From contig NC_081413.1 in the NCBI RefSeq assembly GCF_030272615.1, positions 563,828,010 through 563,892,009 on the forward strand: a stretch of DNA of 64,000 bases, written 5' to 3'. Positions 54,830-64,000 of the stretch are shown here, piece after piece. A program made the position numbers and the translations under genes. The stretch comes from Cryptomeria japonica. Taxonomy: Eukaryota > Streptophyta > Pinopsida > Cupressales > Cupressaceae. Below the pieces are notes generated by a model. It was not told the origin of the DNA. It did no database searches and worked only from the letters and a program-made list of their open reading frames with translations. Position 1 is the first letter of the stretch, and each line of letters begins with the position of its first letter.

Positions 54830-55670
54830 TAATGGTCAATTTGTTAACTACACCAAGTTGCCTTTTAAATTTTACAAACTTGTCCGGGCTTAGAGACTTG
54901 GTGAGGATGTCTGCACTCTGATCCTCAATTGGAACATACTGCAAATAAACTAATCTGTCTTCAACAAGCTTCTGGATGAAGTGACAATGAAGTTCAACAT
55001 GTTTTGTTCTTTCATGGGAGACTGGATTTTTGGCCAATTCGAGCACCCCTTGATTGTCATAGTAGAGGGGTGAAGGACCTTCTTAAGACATTTGCATGTC
55101 TGAAAGCATCCTTCAAAGCCAAACTGCCTCACAAGCTGATTTAACAATTCTTCGATACTCTGCTTCGGTCGAGGAAAGAGCTACTACCGACTGCTTCTTG
55201 CTGGTCCATTTGACTGCACTTGTTCCCAGACTGAAGACATATCCAAATGTAGACTTCTTGTCATCTATAGAATCTGCCCAATCCGAGTCTATAAAACCAA
55301 CGAGTCTAGGATCTTTGCTTTTGCCATACAGGATGCCAAAGTCAGAAGTGCCCTTCACATATCTCAACACACTCTTCGCTACAACCCAGTGTTTAGAGAT
55401 AGGGGCTGTCATGAAGCGAGAGAGGTAACTAACAACATAACTCAGGTCAAGTCTAGTAGTGGTGAGATAGATGAGACTTCCCACTAGTTGCCCGAATAAG
55501 GATTCATCCACCATGGGTGAATCAGATTTGGCTGACAACTTGAGCCCTTTCTCCATAGGTGTAGAGGCAGGTTTGCAATCCTGCATCCAAAACTTATCAA
55601 GCAAACTTCTGGCTGTTGGTTGAAAATTTTGTACACTTGGGGAAATATACAAAATTGTGGTTTCAACCAC
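54830..55670 (-). pseudogene. copia-2 RT C-terminus and RNase H
   Basis: From 55610 on the minus strand: RSLLDKFWMQDCKPASTPME, VGSLIYLTTTRLDLSYVVSY, RYVKGTSDFGILY, DSDWADSIDDKKST, the RNase H block KKQSVVALSSTEAEY, then after a frame change VSHERTKHVELHCHFI and QSADILTKSLSPDKF. The end IKGG runs into the polypurine tract. The part before RSLL is replaced by foreign sequence starting TGTTGG at 55614, so the RT catalytic YVDD is missing. Confidence 0.88.
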
Positions 55671-56230
55671 AGCACGTGAGTAAAACTCTCCTAATTAAGG
55701 CAAGGCTCCCCCTATCTAACTACAACTTTGAAAATAAAATAGGAGGGGACAACAATCTTTCTTCTTCTTTCAAGAAAGACAATATCCTTTTCTCTTCACA
55801 AAAAAGGATAATAATCGAATAAACACAGCAATAACCACTTTCAAGTGAAATGAGAGAAAGGAAATGAAGTTTCCTGAAAGCGCAAAGACTTCCGTCACTT
55901 CCTTCGGGACGGGACGACAATATTGAGCTCAAAGACTTGATTATGTGAAGTCCTATCTACCCTTTTCTACACTAATGCTATAAAGAACAAGTTATGACAG
56001 CTCAAAGACTGAAAAACGTTAATCTTTTCTTCTTTAAAACAATGAGAAGTAGTGTAAGCTTTAAGACTCATAGCTATTTCCCACAAAATCTATATGCAGC
56101 CTATAAGCATGAATTAAGATTAGCATGTCGCATAGCATCATATAAACAACAAAAGCAACATAAACTTGTAATCATAGCATCATGATCATCAAGTTTAATA
56201 TCAAAATGACAAAATATTCAAGTATCATTG
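55614..56230. other. Unassigned sequence, possibly an LTR relic
   Basis: It begins TGTTGGTTGAAAATTTTG where copia-2 RT breaks off, as an LTR would. I did not find its other end, a target duplication or a coding part. Confidence 0.3.
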
Positions 56231-56254
56231 TTTCAACTTTCAACAATTTAAAGT

Positions 56255-58736
56255 TTAATCGTCAAATGGATTTTGTAATTCATCAACATCCTCATTCTCA
56301 TCCTCTTCATCATTGACATTGACATTAGATGAACCAATGCCAATGCCACTTGCGCTTGCACTATAAGTTTGCTCGTTATGTATGTCATCAAATGCAACAA
56401 GTTGAGAAGTGGAAACATCCAAATCACTATGCTCTGGCTCTATATCCCGCATCTTCGTTTCCCCTTGCCTTAGTCATGTTGCTTGTGTGAAAGAAGACAT
56501 AGGTTGGAATGCACATATACTAAATTCTCCACTCTTTTTTATTGCAATTTATTGTGCTTTATTGAGAGGATGAAAGAGTATGTGCTCCAATTTCTTTCTG
56601 ATGTAGATGAACTAGTAACCTATGAAGCCAAAGTAAACAATTAAAGTTATAAATTTATAAAATTAAAAATTACTAGCAACCTATGAAGACTAAGTAAACT
56701 ATAAATAAAACTTGTGATAAATTTTAATTAATTAAACTTACTTGTGATCAAAATTTGACAGCGAGGGATTGTAGGTTTTGGAAGCATGTGCCATGGAAGT
56801 ACCACCAACTATGAGTATCCTTCTTGAATCTATGACGAAGAACATGAACACTTAGACCATTTCCATTTGCAAATTTTGTGAACTCATTTGTAATAATATC
56901 TCGCAAATCATCATCAGGATAGAGTCTAAGGAATGTTGCCTTGTACTCATCAAACACTTCTATATCTCTCCATGGTGCAAGCCTTCTTGGTTGATCAAGC
57001 AATTGATTGCTATAGTACTTTGGTGTCAAGGCATAGGCAAGAAGATGCAGCGGAGTGGTCATCTTATTCCACCTTTCTACAACAGTTGCTTCCACTTGTT
57101 TGAAGAATTTCTCCTCGGGGTCTTGCTCTCTTGCATATATAGTGCACCTCATTTTTTCAAGCATTGAGTCATTGCCATCATAAATCTCACCAATGCAAGG
57201 CCTATCCATGTCAATATAGCAAACCATGTTCATAACGAGTTTAGTGAAAGTAAGTAGATATGTCACAAGATCCCACCATGAGCCATCCAATATCTTGAAC
57301 CTAATTCTTGCTGCCCTCTCATTGCTGCTCTACTTTCATATAGTCCAATTTAGGCTGATTACCATATTGCAAAGTGCCACTTTAACTTTCACAAGTCGTC
57401 TCAAGATGATTGTGTTTGATGCAAAATGGGTCTCAACAACCTATAACACAAGTTAATGCAAAAATGATCAAAAAATAATTAAAAAATAAAGCCAAACTTT
57501 AAAGAAGAATACACAATACAGCTTACACAATGAAATTATGAACATTGAAAATTGAAAAAATCAGAAAATGTAAAATTAAATTACCATTTTACTTACCTTC
57601 AATAGCTCCAAATTCGAAAATGATCTAAAAATCCCTTGAGACGTGATGGTTTGTGATGAACATCTGGATGTCCTCAACCTCTACATACACTTCTTTGATC
57701 CTTCAAATTTATTCCTAATCTTTTGTAGCATAAGATTGAGTGAATGGACCGCACAAGGTGTCCAAAAGATGTGATGATAGCGTTCCTCAACCAACAAACC
57801 AGCAGCTCTACAATTTTTTGCATTGTTCGTTATGACTTGAACAACATTGCGGGGTCCCACTGTCTCAATGGCAGAGATGAGAATATTTGCAATAAATTGG
57901 CCATCTTTAACTTGGCCCTTACAATCCACAACTTTCAAAAACATTGCCCCTTTAGGGTACACCGCTATGACATTGATCAAGGGATGACTTTTAGAATCTT
58001 TCCACCTATCTGAAACAATTGATACACTTGTCTCAGCCCATGAATCCCTTATGGGTTTCAATCCATCTTCAACCCCCTTCACCTCTCTTTCCAATAAGGT
58101 TCCACGTACCTTCTCATAACCTGGGCCCTTGTACCATCTTGGAGCTTAATTAACACTTTTAAACATTTTTTCCAATATGGGGAGCGAACAACATTGAAAG
58201 CCAACCCATTGAAAGGCAATGTCTCAACTCTCATTTTGAAATGCGGTTTCTAAAGGCCCCTTTGATCTTTTGTGTGTAATGGGTGCTTCACTTTCAGGCT
58301 CAACTGTGGAAAACAAGGGGTGGTTTTCTACTACAACATTGAGATTAGATGGGGGTTGCATTCCCTTTGTTTTTTTTGGAGTGGTTTGATTTAATTTGTG
58401 CGCTTCTCTCTCATCTGCTGCTTCATGCTCCCCAATATATTTTAACACCGTCTCGTTTGGTATAGGCACACCATTTTTTCCAAGGCATTTTTCGATGCCT
58501 TTTCCTGGTATTCCACACAAATGGCCTACCACCCGAAAATATTAACTATTACGTTCTTTACCACATCCTTGGAATTTCCAACAGAATCTCCCACCTCTTG
58601 GAAGTGGTCGCATAATGTCAACATACTTCCATAGGGGAGAATTTTGATCATTCCTTTGTTTTGATTGTTCATTTGTGCCTATGGAGGAAGAGGTAGATGC
58701 CATTCTAGTTCCTATGGCAAGAAATAATATGAACAC
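56255..58736 (-). pseudogene. hAT-2: decayed hAT transposase
   Basis: Minus-strand fragments in order: BED-finger start (58736-58542, PLWKYVDIM with GGRFCWKFQGCG), linker (58532-58224), DUF659 (58094-57681: VSIVSDRWKDSKSHPLINV, then QVITNNAKNCRAAG, IFWTPCAVHSLNLML), then 57290-56748 with the RW motif (VVERWNKMTTPLHLLAY) and the start of the dimerisation domain (THSWWYFHG), and an acidic tail (56452-56255). In VITNNA an Asn stands where the family has the second catalytic Asp (VTDNA or VTDAA). Frame breaks between pieces may be introns or mutations. About 56% of hAT-1 domains can be matched by order. Confidence 0.85.
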
Positions 58737-59097
58737 ATTAAAAAAATTAAAAAAATAATAAAAAACAAATAATGTTTCATGTTTGACAATTTGTGAAACA
58801 AAAATAGTTGAAAAAAATGTTCAAAAACCCACCGCTTTCAGCCAATGGGAGCTTGCAGATGTGTGGTAATGATGCTGCAACACTTATTGAAGCTTCAAAA
58901 ATCAGTCTTCAACTCTTCCTATTTGATGTTGGAAGCCAAACTTTCTTCAACCTACTAGCAAAAAACTGATGTTTGCAACACAAATGAGGAGAAATGATGC
59001 AAGTTTATGTTTTAAAAGTCACTTTTAGGGTTGTATTTTTATTTTTTAAGTGGCAGATTTGAGAAAAATATGAAATTTTGAAAAAAAAAAAATACTT

Positions 59098-59300
59098 TTG
59101 GGCTGTCGAATGCCTGAGCTTGATCCGGGTCTGCCCGAGTTCAAATTGGGTCCACCCAGGTTAGACCTTGTCCAAACCAGCCCTCCCAATCATGGACACT
59201 GGTCGGACCCACATGCAGACAATACCAGGACCCAGACCAAGACCGGATTGGACCGGTACCAGGGGCCTAGGGGGGCAAATCTTGGAACTTAGATGCTGGA
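59098..59300. repeat. GC-rich ggtcc/gggcct repeats, probable subterminal end of hAT-2
   Basis: Words such as gggtccaccc, ggacccagacc and ggaccggtacc recur on both strands and stand out from AT-rich surroundings, like the subterminal region of hAT-1. The end itself may be near ccaggggcctagg (59265-59278). No left partner or duplication was identified. Confidence 0.45.
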
Positions 59301-60089
59301 GGCATCTTACTCGTTGTTAGGCCAACTCAGGTGTACAAACAAAAGCAGCAATTTTAGCCCATTGCAGGTAGAAATAAAAAGCAGCAATTTTTGGCATTGC
59401 TAGTGCAAGGCACCCCAAGAAAAACAGCAAATTCTATAGCCCATTGTTAGTTCAAACAAAAAATACTTCAAGTTTTAGCCCATTGCCAATGCAAAGAAAC
59501 AACATCCCTGTAGGCCAATTTAAGTGCACAATAAAAGATCATTTTATAGCCTGCTTAAGCTGCCATATTTTAAAAAATGAAACAAAAAAATTATATGAGA
59601 AATGAAAATTTGAGAATAAATTTCATTGTTAATGGGTTTGATGTGTTGAATAAATTAGACTCATAATTTGTTCGTGTTGAATAAATTAGACTCATAATTT
59701 GTTCAATGTGTTGGAAGAAGATAAAATCCATGGATTTATGAAGAAAAATGTCAAGAATTTAAGTGATATAGTCAAGATACAATGCCTATCATTATGTTTG
59801 ATTAATATGGGTTATCGTACTATGTAATAATTGTTTGTCAACTTTCAAGTAGCTATAAGAGTTGGTTGGTGTACCCTCTTGGCAACCGTCAAGTCCTTTA
59901 AATAGATTTTGTATCATCAAGGAAAGAGGGATGATCTAGTCCAATCCAATCTGATCGTTGTTCGACCATCTTTGGTCTACTTTTGTAATAATTTCATGTG
60001 CAAATAAAGATACACTTTTACTCTATCTGATATGTATTGTTAATTATGTTCGCTAATTCAATTAAGTATTTTATTAGAAATAGGAGAGT
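59300..60089. other. Noncoding; short repeats and possible LTR relic
   Basis: Between 59342 and 59530 the phrase agcagcaattttagcccattg recurs about four times in degenerate form. A 30-bp phrase with gaataaattagactcataat is duplicated at about 59648 and 59680. Bases 59770-60080 could be the 5' LTR remnant of the gypsy relic that follows, since its gag begins soon after. That is a guess from position. Confidence 0.4.
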
Positions 60090-60742
60090 AAATATTGGTG
60101 CCTTTGAGGAAGAGTTTAAGTTGCTTTGAGATGATCGTGAAATAGTCGCAAAAATTTACAGTACAAGACAATTTAAGCACAAAAATGTATGAGCTTATAA
60201 TCATAGACTTAAAGAACTACTTGCAAAGTTATAAAAAAAATCATATGATGGTCTAAATTCAAGATGGTTCATTGAAGGTCTAATGCTGTCATTACGAAAA
60301 AAGATCAACATAGTACCACCCTCTTCCTATACAAAAGCGTGCAGTTGGTTGATGGACATAGAAAATGAAGACAAAATGCCCCTTGTGGTAAAAGAAAAAT
60401 AGAGCAAGATGGAACTTTAGATGACAGTAGCGGTAGTGAATCAGGAATCATACCAGTGATCCAAAAGGGCATGCTATAGATAGAGGAAAAATTGAAGGTA
60501 GAGAAGAGACTAGAAAAGAAACCAATGAATTATGGTGTATTGAGTGCAAAAAGTGAAGGTCACATTAGAGGTAATTGTCCTAGAAATTTTTTAGTGAGAT
60601 TTGTCAAATTATGGATCATTCAATAAAAGAGCGCTCGTATAATTTGAATACCAGGAGTACACAAGTACTCTTTATAGAGGGAGAGCAATCCATTCTACCA
60701 AAGCTAGAAAACACATTAAGTATTTATCGAAATAAAAAACGA
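60090..60742 (+). pseudogene. Gypsy gag pseudogene related to gypsy E
   Basis: With stops ignored it reads EEFKLL, DDREIVAKIYSTRQ, LKELLAKL, SRWFIEGL and KKINIVPP. These align in order with the gypsy E capsid (EFEIQFRLLRDDNEIVAEIYDTKQ region, ELLGKM, KRWFVEGL). A zinc-knuckle remnant (WCIECK) follows near 60535. There are several stops and frame changes. The copia G LTR interrupts it at 60743. Confidence 0.75.
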
Positions 60743-61027
60743 TGTTGAAGTCAAATATAGTACTATTAGAATATTTAATTATATTTTAGTCAGTTATATT
60801 TAATTCTTTTATTAATGATCATTTAGCTTTTTAGCTTTTTAGTTTGTTTAGTCTTTTAAGTGCAACTATCGCTTCTTTTATAAAGACGCATAGTTAGCTT
60901 TTTATTGTTTAGCTTTTTAGCTTCATGGTGAAGCTTTAGCTTTGTGATTCGTTCTTTTTAGAACACCGTCTTGTAATTTCTTTATATATGTTGTATATTT
61001 GTAATTAATTCATTCAATTATTTTTCA
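60743..61027 (+). repeat. 5' LTR of copia G
   Basis: It starts TGTTGAAGTC and ends ATTTTTCA (285 bp) and is followed at 61028 by TGGTATCAAAGCATGG, a PBS of the initiator-tRNA-Met type. It is rich in agctttttag words. The 3' LTR and target duplication lie beyond the window. Confidence 0.82.
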
Positions 61028-61996
61028 TGGTATCAAAGCATGGAAATTAAAAATTTCGAAAGTTTTTTTATTGAAAAATTTCGAAGTGTTTTTTTTGAAA
61101 AGATTTTTTAATTTGTTTTATTGAGAGAAAAAAAAGCTAGTTTTTTCTCTTCCTAGGCGAATTTAGCAGGTTCGAATTTTCGAGGGTTTCGTGGTTTTTG
61201 TTGGTGGTTGTGTTTCAGGTCTCCTTGGGTTTGGTTCACGTTTTTTTTGCCTAGAGTTTGTTGGAGGCTGCGTCTATATTTTTTGCGTTTGAGGGTTTTT
61301 CGCGATTTTCCTTGTTTTTCTACACCCACATGACGTTTTTCGTGGCGATGCGTGTTACTTCTAGCGCTGCAATTTTTTTTGGGCACGATCTGGAGATTTT
61401 CTAGCGTCGTCTTGAATTTTTTGTCGCGACTTCTAATTTTTCATGGGTTTGTAGCAACGGTCTTTTCGCAATTTTCACGTTTTTTGTCTAACGGCTTGCG
61501 ATTTTTAGGTCTTCTTCGCATAGCGGCTAGGGTTTCTACCGGCGGCTAAAGTGTTTTTGGACCCTTCCCCAACCTCAAGCACCAACAACGTTTTATCATT
61601 TCCTTGTTTTTTTCCTAGATATTTTTTTAAGAAAAATCAGATATTTTTTTCTGCAGAAAATTTTATTTTCTGGGTTTTCCAGAATTCTGAGTATCGGAAT
61701 TCATGCTAGTACAATTGTTTTTTTACTGTTTTTTTTTAAATCAATATCTTTTTTCTGCAGATTATTATTTTTCTGATTTTTTCACAAAAATTATAGGTTT
61801 TAAATTTGCAGGAAATTTTAATTTCTAGGTTTTTAGCAAACCTCGAAATTTGTGCATTGGGATTCATGCCTCAAATTTCATTCCAGGGTTTCGGATCCTT
61901 TGTGCAATTTTTCCTAATTTGATTTTTAATCAGATTCTTTTGTCTCATTTTTCTTGCCTTCACAAGGTTGACCTCGTTCAACCTCGGTTTTTCGTG

Positions 61997-62410
61997 ATGG
62001 CATCTTTGATCAACTTCATGTTGGAACACAATCAGAAGTTCATCGATTGCAACTATAATACTTGGAAATAGCGCATGTTAATGATATTTGAATATCGTTG
62101 CCTTGATTAGATTGTTTTAGGCACGACTACTCGTCCTACAAACACAAGTCCAAACCAGGATAAATTTGATGAGTGCACTCGTGAGGCTGTCATGCTCATC
62201 AAGTTGTCTGTCACAGATGATCAACTCCCTCAGGTGCCTTAAGGTAAAACAACTAAAGAGATCTGGGATCTCTTGAAGGATCTTAATGAAATGTTTGATA
62301 AGAGCCGAGCTTTCTCAAGGGCACGCCATGGCAGCTAGGAGTGCTTTCATTAGCTCTCTTTGGCTTCAACAATATGGGCACTTGAATATTCACTATCTCT
62401 CTCAGTTGGT
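61997..62410 (+). pseudogene. copia G gag remnant
   Basis: It starts MASLINFMLEHNQKFIDCN, then a stop, and goes on with LGTTTRPTNTSPNQDKFDE and KEIWDLLKDLNEMFDKSRA, the N-terminal capsid pattern of copia gag. It then breaks off. The rest of capsid, the zinc knuckle and protease are missing before the integrase pre-domain begins at about 62420. Confidence 0.7.
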
Positions 62411-62419
62411 TTGAGAGGA

Positions 62420-63137
62420 TCTAGTTGTTGGATTACCTGAGATTCAAACTCAAAATCATGGAGTTTGTGGAGCTTGTCAAGCTAGAAGGCAGCATAAGAG
62501 TTCGTTTTCATACGAAGATGCTTGGAGAGCATCCAAGGTCTTGCAGCTAGTTCATGCAGATATTTGTGGTTCCATGAACACTCCATCAGTCACTGGATGC
62601 AATTATTTTCTATTGTTTGTTGATGATTTCACCAGACGCATGTGGGTGTATTTTCTCAAGTAAAAATCAGAGGTGTTCACCATGTTTAAGAAGTTTAAGG
62701 CCTTAGTGGAAAAAGAGTTTGGCTGTCGGATAGTCACTCTTCTGTCTGACAATGGAGGGGAATTTTGTTCTACAGATTTAACCAACTTTTGTGCATCACA
62801 TAGCATTAAGCATCAACTTACTACACCTTACACCCCTCAGCAGAATGATGTTGTTGAGCACAGAAACCGTATAGTCACTGAGATGGCTCAGTCTATGTTG
62901 GAGCATAGAAATATTCCAAAGAAGTTTTGGGCGGAAGTAGTCTTCACTATAGTCTATCTTTTGAACCTATCTCCCACAAAGTCCATCAAGAAGCTGACTC
63001 CAAAGGAATCTTGGTCTAACAGAAAGCCCAAAATTAGTCATCGAAAAGTTTTTGGCTCTACAGCTTATGTTTGGATTCCAGATGCCAAGCGCACCAAACT
63101 ATATTCCAAGAGTCGGACATTGATGTTCACCAGCTAG
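62420..63137 (+). pseudogene. copia G integrase
   Basis: GAG-pre-integrase tail (HGVCGACQARRQHKSSF), then the rve core: Asp in LVHADICGSM, Asp in LLSDNGGEF and Glu in QQNDVVEHRNR, so all three catalytic residues are kept. One stop lies near 62661 (FLK-stop-KSEV) and another at 63135. The C-terminal part has KKFWAEVVFTIVYLLNLSPT and KVFGSTAYVWIPDAKR. Confidence 0.88.
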
Positions 63138-63176
63138 AGTGACAATCATAAGGCTTATTGACTGATTGATGTAGAC

Positions 63177-63990
63177 ATGAATTGTCTCATATTCAGTCGA
63201 GATGTAGTATTTGATGAAGAACAAGGGCCTTTTCAGACTTCTCATGTTTTGAGCATTGAGGATCAGCCTCCAAAGGCTATAGATATGGGTGTTTTCCTTC
63301 CCTTAGCTCCACCTAATGGGAGGGATTCAGTTTACTCTACAGTCGTGGAGTCTCCCAAGCATGACATTGCACCACTTGACTTTCCTCAGGAACATCTGGA
63401 TCCACATCCAGATGAGCATGCTCTAGATGTTCCAAGTAATATTCTTCATCCTGCAACAGATGTTGGTACTTCTACTCTCTGGCCTAAGTGGTGGGCCAAG
63501 ACTATTGGTGATCTTCATGATGATGAGCTCATTGAGGGTAGATCAGCTAGAGGCAAGAGCAAGCAAAACACAGTTAATTTTTCTCTTATGGCCAACATTC
63601 ACAGCATTTATGAGCCTCAGACATATTCAGAGGCTAAAGATGTACCTAAGTGGGAACAAGCGATGGCAGTTGAGCAACATAGTCTTTTGAAGAACAACAC
63701 GTGGGTGTTGTCAGATTTTCCAATAAGGAAGGAGCCCATTGGCTGCAAATGGGTGTTTAAAATCAAGTATAAAGCTGATGGGACCCTTGATAAGTACAAG
63801 GCTCGGTTAGTAGCAAAAGGGTTTTCACAGAAGGAGGGCATTGACTATGAGACATTTGCTCCACAGCCAAGATGAGTGATTTGCAGGAAGAAGTCTACAT
63901 GATGCAGCCACCAGTTTCAAGGTTGCCGGTAAAGAACACTAGGTATGCAAACTAGTCAAAGCACTCTATGGCCTCAAATAGGCTCCTTGT
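63177..63990 (+). pseudogene. copia G linker and start of RT, with internal deletion
   Basis: The linker contains CLIFSRDVVFDE and a Pro/Asp-rich stretch. RT begins with QTYSEAKDVPKWEQAMAVE, GCKWVFKIKYKADGTLDKYK and LVAKGFSQKEGIDYE. After TFAP the sequence jumps to a piece like EEVYMMQPP, skipping the part that normally carries the first catalytic Asp (DVKTAFL). Stops follow, and the window ends there. Confidence 0.82.
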
Positions 63991-64000
63991 GCATGGTACA

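Larger units (their letters stand above)
41568..55670 (-). mobile_element. copia-2: 3' half of a copia element, split by LTR-D
   Basis: RT/RNase H lies at 54830-55670 and ends in a purine tract (minus strand ATTAAGGGAGGGCAT). LTR-D was inserted exactly there. The sequence that continues on the other side (41777 down to about 41568, minus strand) looks like the remaining LTR: it starts near TTAGAACATTTTAGC and ends after an AATAAA motif. The 5' side beyond 55620 is lost or replaced by unrelated sequence. Inner LTR limits are approximate. Confidence 0.65.
60743..64000 (+). mobile_element. copia G, 5' part (continues past the window)
   Basis: LTR, PBS, a long T-rich leader (61044-61996, no gene), gag remnant, integrase and RT start follow in copia order. 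Both gag and RT have internal deletions. It was inserted into the gypsy gag relic. Confidence 0.85.

Overview
This window looks like nuclear DNA of a plant with a very large genome, most plausibly a gymnosperm such as a conifer. That is an inference. It rests on a plant-type split gene with one intron of about 33.8 kb, plant Ty1/copia and Ty3/gypsy proteins, plant hAT transposases, and dense nesting of old, mutated transposable elements. I see no bacterial-type genes, no rRNA and no CRISPR array.

Host gene. Five plus-strand exons (5036-5351, 5552-5707, 5834-5975, 6718-6794, 40568-40707) join in frame and encode the C-terminal part of a DDB1/CPSF160-like (CPSF-A family) protein, close to the single-copy plant type represented by Arabidopsis At3g11960. 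The earlier exons and the last exons were not found here. Intron 6795-40567 contains most of the window's mobile DNA.

In the intron: a giant solo LTR (LTR-A, 7985-12687); a decayed copia (13720-18544, minus); a complete 333-bp miniature LTR element whose LTRs each carry a tRNA-like cloverleaf (TRIM-1, 20164-20496); and a hAT transposase gene (hAT-3) cut into five pieces between about 20660 and 30480. The cuts in hAT-3 are a second miniature LTR element (TRIM-2), a foldback element, and two solo LTRs of one family (H1, H2). H2 itself contains giant LTR-B. Further on is giant LTR-C (31674-38693), which contains an almost intact hAT (hAT-1).

Downstream of the last exon seen: giant LTR-D (41778-54818) sits at the 3' end of copia-2 and contains an internally deleted gypsy (E, 48016-54441). 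Then come copia-2 RT/RNase H (54830-55670), a decayed hAT (hAT-2, minus), a gypsy gag pseudogene, and a copia (G) that runs off the window end.

The most unusual content is the giant solo-LTR family (A-D). All four share both termini, a conserved promoter about 0.8-0.9 kb from the 3' end, and 5-bp target duplications. Each carries a different private tandem repeat in its U3, and D carries a broken reading frame of about 1,040 codons. Second is TRIM-1, an LTR element with a Pol III-type tRNA module in its LTR.
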